Below the pieces are notes generated by a model. The model saw only the letters and a program-made list of their open reading frames with translations. It had not been told where the DNA came from and searched no databases. The position numbers and the translations under genes were made by a program. Positions 45,001 to 53,570 of a stretch of DNA of 64,000 nucleotides are shown piece after piece; positions within the stretch are counted from its first letter, which is position 1; the number at the start of each line of letters is the position of its first letter. Origin of the DNA: Alg239-R122 sp041746135 (lineage in GTDB: Bacteria; Pseudomonadota; Alphaproteobacteria; Sphingomonadales; Sphingomonadaceae); contig JBGTHQ010000003.1 of assembly GCA_041746135.1 (NCBI GenBank), positions 1 through 64,000 on the forward strand, given 5' to 3'.

Positions 45001-46548
45001 GATCACAGCGAGCGGGGTATCGTCGCCCATCGATCCAATTGCTTCCTTGGCATCCTCGACCATTGGCGCGAGGATCATTTCCAGATCTTCGATAGTAAAG
45101 CCCGCAGCAACCTGTCGGCGATTAAGCTCGGCTTTGCTCCACTGCGGAATTTGCAAGCCCTTGACCGACGGCAGATCTTCGATGCTTCGGAAACCTTTGA
45201 CCAGCTCTTCATAAGGCTGTTCGGCAGCGATCCGGTCCTTTACCTCGCGGTCATGGAACAGCTTGCCTTCGTGCAGGTCGACCGCGATCATCTGGCCGGG
45301 GCCAAGCCGCCCCTTTTCTATAACCGAGCTTTCCGGAACGACAACCATGCCGCTTTCCGACCCGATGACGAGCAGGTTGTCGGACGTGATGGTATAGCGC
45401 AGCGGGCGCAGCGCATTGCGGTCGACACCGGCAACGGCCCAGCGGCCGTCGGTCATGGCAAGTGCAGCCGGTCCGTCCCAAGGTTCCATGACGCTGGCCA
45501 TATATTGGTACATGGCGGCATGCGCCTTTGGAATATCGCTCTTGCCCTGCCATGCCTCGGGAATGAGCATCAGCTTGGCCGTTGGCGCTTCGCGGCCCGA
45601 GCGGCAGATGGTTTCGAACACCGCATCGAGCGCGGCCGTATCCGAAGCGCCTGCCGGAATCACTGGCTTTATGTCCCCCGAATTGTCTCCGAATGCGAGA
45701 CTGGCCATTTTTATCTCGTGGCTTTTCATCCAGTTCTTGTTGCCGCGGATGGTATTGATCTCGCCATTGTGTGCAAGCGTGCGAAACGGCTGCGCCAGCC
45801 ACCACTGCGGGAAAGTATTGGTCGAATAGCGCTGGTGGAAAATCGCCATGCGGCTTTCGAAACGCGGATCGGTAAGGTCAGGATAAAATACCGAAAGGCT
45901 TTCGGCAAGGAACAGCCCTTTGTAGACAATCGACTTGCACGACAGGCTGCAAACATAGAAATCCTGCACCTGCGCCGCAATAATGCGTTTCTCGATGCGC
46001 TTGCGCACCAGATAAAGCGTCTTTTCGAACTCCTCTGCACTTTGTTTTTCTGGAATGGGTCCGGCTATCATGATCTGCTCGATCTCGGGACGGGTCGCCT
46101 GCGCTTTTTGTCCGATCACGCTGACATTCACCGGCACCTGCCGCCATCCGTATATGGTATAGCCCGCTTCGATTAGTTCGGCCTCGACGATCGTGCGGCA
46201 ATTTTCCTGCGCATTCAGATCGGTGCGCGGCAGGAATACCATACCCACGGCCAACTGGCCGGGCAGAACCTTGTGGCCGCTATCGGCAATGGCGTCATCA
46301 AAGAAACGCTCGGGCAAATCAGTATGGATGCCCGCGCCATCGCCGGTCTTGCCATCGGCATCGACCGCGCCGCGATGCCATACGGATTTCAGCGCATCGA
46401 CCGCCGCCTCGACCACCCGCCGCGACGCCACGCCATCGGTGGCCGCGATCAGGCCGACGCCGCACGCATCGCCCTCAAATTCGGGGCGATACATGCCTTC
46501 GCGGGCGAGGCGTTCGTGCTCCGGGGTGGGGAAGTGAAAACGTTCCAT
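42007..46548 (-). CDS. gltB: Glutamate synthase (NADPH) large subunit
   Basis: Alpha subunit of GOGAT, 1513 residues. The class II amidotransferase nucleophile is Cys29 in [10 protein letters not shown], after a short propeptide. The FMN synthase domain is central ([9 protein letters not shown]-like [11 protein letters not shown] and [20 protein letters not shown]), the 3Fe-4S cysteines are in [17 protein letters not shown] (about 1127-1142), and the C-terminal beta-helix GXGXG domain follows. ATG 46548 is used. A GTG at 46566 overlaps the gltD TGA (GTGA) and would add six residues. It follows gltD in the same transcript. Confidence 0.97.
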   Translation of the reverse strand: [1513 protein letters not shown]

Positions 46549-46562
46549 AATATTGATATCCG

Positions 46563-48023
46563 TCACGCTACCAGTCTTTCCGACTTCAGTTTTGCTCCCA
46601 TAAACGCGTGCATATGGTCGGTGACGTCGCGGCCGTCGCGAATCGCCCACACTACCAGAGACGCACCCCGCACGATATCCCCGGCAGCAAATACGCCATC
46701 CAAATTGGTCATCATGGTTTTGTGATCGACGCGAAGAGTCCCCCAGCGGGTTACACTCAAGTCTTCAGCGCCGAACAGGACAGGCAGCTCTTCCGGATCG
46801 AAGCCAAGCGCCTTGATCACCATATCGGCCTCGATGCTGTAACCGCAGCCCTCCTCGATTTCCGGCGCACGGCGACCGCTGGCATCTGGCTGACCCAGGC
46901 GCATGGTGTTGACCCTGACGCCGGTGAGAGTGTACGTGCCCTCGATAGCAGTAGGGGCGGAAAGCCAGACGAATTCGACCCCTTCTTCCTCGGCATTGGC
47001 GACTTCGCGCTGCGACCCCGGCATATTTTCACGGTCGCGGCGATAGAGACATTTGACTGATTTCGCACCCTGGCGAATGGCGGTACGCACACAATCCATG
47101 GCCGTATCGCCGCCACCGATCACGACGACATTCTTGCCTTCCGCACTGAGTTCTCCGCTTTCATATTCGGGAACAGCATCGCCAAATCCTTTGCGATTCG
47201 AGGCGGTCAGGAAGTCCAGGGCTGCGTGCACACCTTTGGTGCCGATACCCGGCACCTTGATATTGCGAGCTTTATATACGCCGGTCGCGATCAGGATGGC
47301 GTCATGCTTGGAACGAAGGTCATCCATGCTAGCGTCCCGGCCAACTTCAAAGTCCTGATGAAAAATAATACCCGCGTCGATCAGGCGCTGGACCCGCCGC
47401 GTGATGACGTATTTTTCCAGTTTAAAGCCCGGAATCCCATAGGTCAAAAGCCCACCCGCGCGGTCGTGCCGATCATAAATATGCACTTCATAACCTGCCA
47501 TCCGCAGATATTCGGCAGTCGTGAGACCGGCCGGGCCAGCCCCGATAATGCCGACCGACTGACCGCGATCGGTTCCCACTTCCACAGGTTCGACCCACCC
47601 TTTTTCCCACGCGGTGTCAGTGATGTATTTTTCGACTGAACCGATCGTGACCGCGCCGTGGCCAGAAAATTCAATGACGCAATTGCCCTCGCACAACCGG
47701 TCCTGCGGACAGATACGCCCGCAGATTTCCGGCATAGTCGATGTCGCGTTGGACATTTCATAAGCGTCACGCAGCCGGCCTTCTGCCGTTAGCCGCAACC
47801 AGTCAGGAATATGATTGTGCAGCGGACAGTGGACCGAACAATAAGGCACGCCGCATTGCGAACAGCGCGAGGACTGGTCGGCCGCATCGTCGGCAGCGTA
47901 GCGGTCTGCAATTTCGCGAAAATCCTCGGCGCGTATTTCGGCGTCGCGCTTGTCGGGATAATCCTGCTCTTTATAGACAAAGGACAACATCGGTTTTCTC
48001 GCGGAAGTCTTGGGCTCTGACAT
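46563..48023 (-). CDS. gltD: Glutamate synthase (NADPH) small subunit
   Basis: Beta subunit passing electrons from NADPH to GltB. 486 residues. Two N-terminal [4Fe-4S] cysteine groups, CSQCGVPYCSVHC and CGRICPQDRLCEGNC, then the FAD Rossmann motif GIIGAGPAGLTTAEYL, and the NADPH one VVIGGGDTAMDCVRTA. It closes with VFAAGDIVRGASLVVWAIRDG. GGAGGAGAGAAT precedes the ATG. The transcript order is gltD first, then gltB 14 nt later. Confidence 0.97.
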   Translation of the reverse strand: MSEPKTSARKPMLSFVYKEQDYPDKRDAEIRAEDFREIADRYAADDAADQSSRCSQCGVPYCSVHCPLHNHIPDWLRLTAEGRLRDAYEMSNATSTMPEICGRICPQDRLCEGNCVIEFSGHGAVTIGSVEKYITDTAWEKGWVEPVEVGTDRGQSVGIIGAGPAGLTTAEYLRMAGYEVHIYDRHDRAGGLLTYGIPGFKLEKYVITRRVQRLIDAGIIFHQDFEVGRDASMDDLRSKHDAILIATGVYKARNIKVPGIGTKGVHAALDFLTASNRKGFGDAVPEYESGELSAEGKNVVVIGGGDTAMDCVRTAIRQGAKSVKCLYRRDRENMPGSQREVANAEEEGVEFVWLSAPTAIEGTYTLTGVRVNTMRLGQPDASGRRAPEIEEGCGYSIEADMVIKALGFDPEELPVLFGAEDLSVTRWGTLRVDHKTMMTNLDGVFAAGDIVRGASLVVWAIRDGRDVTDHMHAFMGAKLKSERLVA

Positions 48024-48174
48024 ATTCTCTCCTCCGCGCCGAGTATGTCATGCACGCCCACAAGTCACGCAGAAATCGAATATTACGTAAGCTCTACTGT
48101 CTTAAAGAAATTTTTCGTACTCCAATCTATAGTATTATTGCGTGAGTTATATAAATATAGGTATCATACCGGAC

Positions 48175-48975
48175 TTACCTGTTGCCCAGCCATAGTAAGG
48201 CGGCAATGCCGACAACTATTCGGTACCACGCAAATGGTGCGAAACCGTATTTTGTGATGGCTGCAACAAAGGCTTTAACGACTATCAGCGCGACAATGAA
48301 AGAAACGACGAAACCGACGGCGATCAGGCTGAGGCTGTCCGATGTCACTTGATCGGAATGCTTGTATAGCTGATACACGGTCGCGCCGCTCAATGTGGGC
48401 AGCGCGAGAAAAAAGCTGAATTCCGCGGCGGTCTTGCGATCTACTCCCATGGCCATCGCGCCCAATATCGTCGCACCCGACCGGCTAACACCCGGAACCA
48501 TGGCGAGGCACTGGACTATGCCGATTCCTACCGATGTGCGAAAACTGACATTGGCGACGCCGCCAAGATCAGTTGTTTTCGCCATTTTTTCGACCAGCAG
48601 AATGGCAAAGCCCCCTATGATCAGCGCCCATGCAACGACCACCGCGTTTTCGAGCAGTACATCGATCATGTCGCCAAATGCCAACGCCAGCAGAACGGCA
48701 GGAAAAAATGCGATCAGCAAGTTGCGTACAAAAGCGACCGAAGACGGCTTCCAGGAAAATAGTCCGACCAGAACATCCATGAATGTCCGCCAGTACAGCA
48801 CGACGATCGCGAGGATCGCACCCGGCTGGATCGCAATGTTGAAAACCGCCCAGTCCTCTGCATCGAAACCGAGCAATTCGGTGGCAAGTATCAGGTGTCC
48901 GGTCGAGGAGACCGGCAGAAACTCCGTCAATCCCTCAACGATGCCAAGAATGATCGCGGTCAGATAGTCACTCAT
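48175..48975 (-). CDS. uppP: Undecaprenyl-diphosphatase UppP (BacA)
   Basis: Membrane phosphatase recycling undecaprenyl pyrophosphate. 266 residues with about eight hydrophobic helices. The two active-site regions are EGLTEFLPVSSTGHL (about 14-28) and MVPGVSRSGATI. The gap to gltD downstream is 151 bp and AT-rich; the gap upstream to astD is 105 bp. Single gene by spacing. Confidence 0.95.
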   Translation of the reverse strand: MSDYLTAIILGIVEGLTEFLPVSSTGHLILATELLGFDAEDWAVFNIAIQPGAILAIVVLYWRTFMDVLVGLFSWKPSSVAFVRNLLIAFFPAVLLALAFGDMIDVLLENAVVVAWALIIGGFAILLVEKMAKTTDLGGVANVSFRTSVGIGIVQCLAMVPGVSRSGATILGAMAMGVDRKTAAEFSFFLALPTLSGATVYQLYKHSDQVTSDSLSLIAVGFVVSFIVALIVVKAFVAAITKYGFAPFAWYRIVVGIAALLWLGNR

Positions 48976-49080
48976 ATTGGCAGGGCTTTCCGCAAGAATT
49001 TATGATCAATATATTTGATAAACGGTTTCGATGAGAGTCAGGAAAAGCCCTTTACGCCAGACATGCGGCCCTGGGCAAGT

Positions 49081-50490
49081 CTAGCTGTCCTTCAACCCGA
49101 CCCCGATATTGGCACGCGGCTGCTCGACTTCCGATGAAGCAACAGGATAGGCGCAATAGTCGGCAGCGTAAAAGGCGCTCGGCCGGTGGTTACCCGACAA
49201 ACCAACCCCACCAAAAGGTGCAGCAGAGGAGGCGCCATTTGTGGGCTTGTTCCAGTTGACGATCCCGGCGCGGATATTAGCCCAGAACTGGTTGTAATCC
49301 TGCGGAGTGCCGCCGACCAGCGAAGCTGACAGACCAAATCGCGTGCGGTTGGCTTCGGAAATCGCTTCTTCCAAACTGTCCACCTTGACGACTTGCAGCA
49401 AAGGCCCAAACAACTCGACGTCGGGACGGTCGCGCATGGCCGTGACATCAATGATTGCAGGCGATAAAAAAGGCAGGTCAGGGTCGAGCCGTTGCAAATG
49501 CTTGATGGCCTTGCCACCATTGCTAAGCAAGTAGAGAAAACTCTCGGTCAGACCATCGGCTGTGTCATTATCGATAACCGGACCCATAAAAGGAGCCGGC
49601 GTGGCAAATGGTTCGTCTACGATCAGCCGGTCGGCCAGCTTTTTCGTTTCGGTGATGACCGCATCGTACATGTCGGCCAGCACGATCAGCCGACCGGCCG
49701 CCGAACAGCGCTGACCCGATGTGGTAAAGGCGGACTGGATGATGATCGTGACCGCATCGTCGAGCTTGGGCGTATTCATGACAATCAACGGATTGTTTCC
49801 GCCCATTTCTAACGCGACGATTTTATCCGGCCGACTGGCCAGTTTGCGGTTAATGGCGATGCCGGTCGTAGCAGAACCGGTGAACAGCACGCCATCGACA
49901 TCGTCATGTGCGACCAGCGCTTTGCCCTCGTCGGCTGCGCCGACCAGCAAGCGAACGACACCTTCCGGCACCCCTGCCTTGTGCATGCACTGAACCAAGA
50001 TTTCGGCGGTCGCGGGGGTTTTTTCCGAAGGTTTGAATACCACCGTATTGCCCGCGATCAGCGCCGGGACAATATGTCCGTTGGGCAGATGAGCGGGGAA
50101 ATTATACGGTCCGAGCACCGCCATGACACCGTGCGGCTTGTGACGCAGCGACATTTTTCCGCCCAATGCGCTGTCCAGCCTTCGTTGTGGCGTGCGTTCG
50201 GCATAGGCTTTTACCGAAATATCGACCTTGGCCATCACCGCTTCGACTTCGGTGCGCGCTTCCCATAATGGCTTGCCGGTCTCCCTTGCGATCGTTTCCG
50301 ATAGCCGGTCGTGCTGTGCGCGAATTTCGTTTACGTACCGGCGCATCAGTTCTATTCGGTTGGCAAGTGGGCTTGCTGCCCATTTGGGCCACGCCGAGCG
50401 TGCACGGGCGACCTCCTCATCCACATTCCCGATTTCTTGCCGCCAGAATTCCTGGCCCGTAGCAGGTTCGATGGAAATTAATTCGGGCAA
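49081..50490 (-). CDS. astD: Succinylglutamate-semialdehyde dehydrogenase (AstD-like)
   Basis: 469-residue NAD-dependent ALDH. Catalytic cysteine about residue 261 in TTSGQRCSAAGR, general base in ALEMGGNNPL, and family segments GVMAVLGPYNFPAHLPNGHI and FKPSEKTPATAEIL, which fit the AstD branch. In arginine degradation AstD oxidises succinylglutamate semialdehyde; no other ast gene is in the window, so the pathway is inferred. The start is TTG at 50490 with AAGGAAG about 10 nt upstream. Confidence 0.88.
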   Translation of the reverse strand: MPELISIEPATGQEFWRQEIGNVDEEVARARSAWPKWAASPLANRIELMRRYVNEIRAQHDRLSETIARETGKPLWEARTEVEAVMAKVDISVKAYAERTPQRRLDSALGGKMSLRHKPHGVMAVLGPYNFPAHLPNGHIVPALIAGNTVVFKPSEKTPATAEILVQCMHKAGVPEGVVRLLVGAADEGKALVAHDDVDGVLFTGSATTGIAINRKLASRPDKIVALEMGGNNPLIVMNTPKLDDAVTIIIQSAFTTSGQRCSAAGRLIVLADMYDAVITETKKLADRLIVDEPFATPAPFMGPVIDNDTADGLTESFLYLLSNGGKAIKHLQRLDPDLPFLSPAIIDVTAMRDRPDVELFGPLLQVVKVDSLEEAISEANRTRFGLSASLVGGTPQDYNQFWANIRAGIVNWNKPTNGASSAAPFGGVGLSGNHRPSAFYAADYCAYPVASSEVEQPRANIGVGLKDS

Positions 50491-50727
50491 AATTTTAATG
50501 CTTCCTTTGCGCGGTCATATTGTATGATCGCTGAAATAGAATACCACACATGCGATAACAAGGATTTGTTACTTTTGGGCAAATTGTTGCTCCACATACT
50601 ATGAACCATATAAATAGATACATGGCCGCTCTAGATCGTATTTCATCGCTGTAAAATGAATAGGATAACACTATGCAGTGGGTACGGAAAATAAGCTAAA
50701 CAGGAGTGAAACTATTTCGCAGTTTTT

Positions 50728-50787
50728 CCAGTTACTCAACCGACTAATCTTGAATAACCAGTTACTCAACCGACTAATCTTGAATAA
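50728..50787 (+). repeat. Perfect 30-bp tandem repeat, two units
   Basis: Units 50728-50757 and 50758-50787 are identical, each starting CCAGTTACTCAACC and ending GAATAA. It lies 123 bp upstream of the adhesin ATG. Confidence 0.95.
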
Positions 50788-50792
50788 AGGGT

Positions 50793-50807
50793 CTCCCATG
50801 CTGGGAG
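50793..50807 (+). other. Short hairpin in the adhesin leader
   Basis: CTCCCA-tgc-TGGGAG, a perfect 6-bp stem with a 3-nt loop, 6 nt after the tandem repeat. It has no T-run, so it is not a normal terminator. It may be a leader structure. Confidence 0.55.
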
Positions 50808-50910
50808 GGCGTTCACGTCTAAGATGACAGTAAGTCAGTTAAAAAAATAAATCTGCAGTCTTGAAGCCAAACATGGCGAGGTTGCAATTGCATGGAAATA
50901 GGGGAAAAAA

Positions 50911-52956
50911 ATGATAAAATCTTTCAATATACGTTTGTCGCTAATGCTAGCGGCCAGTGCGGGTGCCATGGCCATTTCGGCTCCGGCCCAAGCAGAAGAA
51001 TGCCTGTTGGACACGAACAATAACGGCGTGGCCGATCCTGCCGATTCAGACGGTGGCGCCACATCCACGGATGCCACCTCGCTCGCTTGTGGAACCAATG
51101 CCGATGCGCAAACTGCAAATTCCATGGCAATCGGCAATGCGGCCACCGCAAACGGTGTTGACGCACTTGCGATAGGCGATGCCGCGAATGCGGCCGGTAA
51201 TTCGACGACAGCAATTGGCGGTGAAAGCAATGCGAACACGCCTGGTGCGACTGCTCTGGGTTGGCAGGCTCTGGCGACGGGCGCGATGGGAACGGCGGTC
51301 GGCCATCAAACCACTGCTTCTGGTGATCAAAGCTTTGCCGGGGCGGAAGATGCGATCGCATCTGGCGACAATGCTGTGGCCATAGGCAATACAGCCCTTG
51401 CCAGCGGCGGCGACGCCGTTGCTATCGGCGGCAATCGCAACGCGGGTGAACTGGGCGGCCGTGCTACGCAGGCAACCGGCGCATCCACTACTGCTGTGGG
51501 CGGACAGGCGCTTGCAACAGCGACCGCCGCAACCGCGTTCGGCTGGCGATCTGAAGCGACCGGAGAACGGGCCACTGCGGTGGGCCACCTCGCCACTGCT
51601 CAAGGTATTCGTTCGATTGCCATAGGCGAAAATGCCGATGCGCAAACCGATAATTCGACTGCGATCGGCAATGAATCTATCGCCAACGGAATTGACGCCC
51701 TGGCAATTGGCGATACCGCAGTTGCAACAGGAAATTCCACCACGGCTGTGGGCGGAGAAAGCCTTGCCAGCACGCCCGGTGCGACCGCACTGGGCTGGCA
51801 ATCCATTGCGACAGGTGCAATGGCAACCGCCGTTGGTCACCAAAGCACGGCATCGGGCGATCAGAGTTTTGCCGGCGGTGAAGATTCGGTCGCATCCGGT
51901 GACAATGCCATTGCAATTGGTAACACGGCGCTGGCCAGTGGCGGTGACGCGGTGGCTATTGGTGGCAATCGCAATGCCGGCGAACCTGGCGGCCGCGCCA
52001 CACAGGCGACCGGTGCTTCGACAACCGCTGTTGGTGGACAGGCTCTGGCAACGGCAACCGCTGCAACGGCTTATGGCTGGCGTGCCGAAGCAAGTGCCGA
52101 ACGCGCTACCGCCCTTGGTCACCTTGCCAATGCGACCGGTGTTCGTTCGGTTGCTGTAGGGGAAGGATCCACTGCTTCGGGTCTTGGCAATATCGCCGTC
52201 GGTAACCTTGCCGCTGCATCAGGTAATAATTCCACAGCAGTGGGGAACGCTTCTGTGGCATCCAATACCAATGCCGCCGCTTATGGCAATGGGGCGCAGG
52301 CTACTGGCGCTGGCGCGACCGCTCTTGGCAGCTTTTCGAGTGCCGCGGGTCAGAATTCCGTTGCCGTGGGCCAAATAGCTAGCGCCGCTTTCGCCGGTTC
52401 CACCGCCATCGGCACAGCCGCGACAACGACTCGTACCAACCAAGTGAAACTGGGCGGAACGGGATCATCGGTCACAGTTGGCGACATTGCGGCCAGCACG
52501 GCGGCGCAAACCGGAAATATCTTCATCGCAACAACTGATTCTTCAGGCACACTGGGTCAAGGTGCGCTGGTCAGCAGTTTTGCCAGCTCGGCAACCATGG
52601 CTATGACAAACGCCAACGTAGCGGCCAATACAGCCGCAATCGGTGTTAACAGGGCATCTATTACCGCTCTGCAGGGTCAAACAGCGTCTCTGTTCGATTT
52701 GACGACCGTCAATGCGCAGGGCGTTCGCAAGGCGAATGAAGGTGTTGCCATGGCGATGGCGATGGAATCGCCCGTGCTGATGCCGGGTGCCAATTTTGGT
52801 GTATCGGGTGGTTTGGGATATTTCGAGGATCGGGTTGCCGGGTCCGCCGCCATCTCTGCTCGGGTCAGCGATAATGCCTATGTCTCCGCCGGTATCGCTG
52901 TCGGCACGGATACCGGCGAAGTTGGTGCTCGCGGGGGTTTCCAGATCAGCTGGTAA
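50911..52956 (+). CDS. YadA-like trimeric autotransporter adhesin
   Basis: 681 residues. Signal peptide (IRLSLMLAASAGAMAISAPA), then a long head of YadA-type repeats (about 65-505) with the xAxG/AIG pattern, for example TAIGNESIANGIDALAIGD. Residues 63-240 and 241-418 are a tandem duplication of 178 residues. A short neck/stalk (about 555-600) leads to a C-terminal membrane anchor of about 75 residues ending GARGGFQISW. Expected to trimerise and display at the cell surface for adhesion; the ligand is unknown. GGGG 6-7 nt before the ATG serves as RBS. A terminator follows. Confidence 0.88.
   Translation: MIKSFNIRLSLMLAASAGAMAISAPAQAEECLLDTNNNGVADPADSDGGATSTDATSLACGTNADAQTANSMAIGNAATANGVDALAIGDAANAAGNSTTAIGGESNANTPGATALGWQALATGAMGTAVGHQTTASGDQSFAGAEDAIASGDNAVAIGNTALASGGDAVAIGGNRNAGELGGRATQATGASTTAVGGQALATATAATAFGWRSEATGERATAVGHLATAQGIRSIAIGENADAQTDNSTAIGNESIANGIDALAIGDTAVATGNSTTAVGGESLASTPGATALGWQSIATGAMATAVGHQSTASGDQSFAGGEDSVASGDNAIAIGNTALASGGDAVAIGGNRNAGEPGGRATQATGASTTAVGGQALATATAATAYGWRAEASAERATALGHLANATGVRSVAVGEGSTASGLGNIAVGNLAAASGNNSTAVGNASVASNTNAAAYGNGAQATGAGATALGSFSSAAGQNSVAVGQIASAAFAGSTAIGTAATTTRTNQVKLGGTGSSVTVGDIAASTAAQTGNIFIATTDSSGTLGQGALVSSFASSATMAMTNANVAANTAAIGVNRASITALQGQTASLFDLTTVNAQGVRKANEGVAMAMAMESPVLMPGANFGVSGGLGYFEDRVAGSAAISARVSDNAYVSAGIAVGTDTGEVGARGGFQISW
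51097..52164 (+). repeat. 534-bp tandem duplication inside the adhesin head
   Basis: 51097-51630 and 51631-52164 each encode 178 residues beginning NADAQT and ending VGE or IGE. The copies abut exactly. They differ at scattered positions (for example SNANTPGATALG versus SLASTPGATALG), so the duplication is not brand new. Confidence 0.9.
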
Positions 52957-52980
52957 TCGCGATACGATTTGACTTACGAA

Positions 52981-53012
52981 AATGCCGGGGCAAGTGTGTC
53001 CCGGCATTTTTA
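52981..53012 (+). terminator. Rho-independent terminator after the adhesin gene
   Basis: AATGCCGGG-gcaagtgtgt-CCCGGCATT followed by TTTTAT, a 9-bp perfect stem 24 nt after the adhesin stop. It isolates the adhesin transcript from the next gene. Confidence 0.88.
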
Positions 53013-53042
53013 TAAGTTGCATGATGATTTTGGAGTTTTGGC

Positions 53043-53567
53043 ATGACAGCGCGATTAGGCATGGTTTCCGTTCTGGCTCTGGTCACTTTCGCTATCGCCC
53101 AGCCAGCGGTTGCGCAGCGAGCACCAGCATCGACGCAGGCACCGGTTTCCTTGCAGCCCGTTCCAAATGATCTGGAACTGGCAAAATTGATCTGGAGCAT
53201 GATGGTGGCGGTCGACCAAGCCAACCAGTCGGGCAATTATTCTGTGTTGCGCGATATGGCGGCACCGGGTTTCCAGATACAGAATAATCCCTCGCGTCTG
53301 TCGGAGATTTTCGGCTCGCTGCGCCAGTCGCGCATCGATATTTCCAATACGTTGCTGCTTACGCCGACCTATACGGCGGCACCCTCTATTCTCGACGGCA
53401 ATGTGCTGCGGTTGCAGGGGTATTTCGGACTGCGCCCTTCGTCGGTCTATTTCGATTTGTATTACCAATGGGTTGAGGGCGAATGGCGGCTGTTCGGTGT
53501 GTCAATAACGCCGCAAAGTATAGATTCGGTCCAGCCGCAAGGCACACCGCCCAGTATTCGTCGCTGA
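53043..53567 (+). CDS. Exported hypothetical protein
   Basis: 174 residues with a signal peptide (VSVLALVTFAIAQPAVA, cleavage after VAQ or AVA). The mature part resembles an NTF2-like fold: LAKLIWSMMVAVDQANQSGN, then RLQGYFGLRPSSVYFDLYYQ and WVEGEWRLFGVSI. No catalytic residues are identifiable. The C-terminus is proline-rich. It is 3 nt from the convergent selO stop. Function unknown. Confidence 0.75.
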   Translation: MTARLGMVSVLALVTFAIAQPAVAQRAPASTQAPVSLQPVPNDLELAKLIWSMMVAVDQANQSGNYSVLRDMAAPGFQIQNNPSRLSEIFGSLRQSRIDISNTLLLTPTYTAAPSILDGNVLRLQGYFGLRPSSVYFDLYYQWVEGEWRLFGVSITPQSIDSVQPQGTPPSIRR

Positions 53568-53570
53568 AAC

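Larger units (their letters stand above)
50491..50910. promoter_or_regulatory. Divergent 420-bp leader region between astD and the adhesin gene
   Basis: AT-rich, no supportable ORF. It contains a perfect 30-bp tandem repeat (50728-50787), a hairpin (50793-50807), and about 100 bp of leader before the adhesin ATG. Promoters for both genes must be here, but no -35/-10 pair is unambiguous. Confidence 0.45.

Noticed and set aside
50728..50787. Possible CRISPR-like repeats
   Set aside because: Only two units, directly abutting with no spacer and no cas genes.
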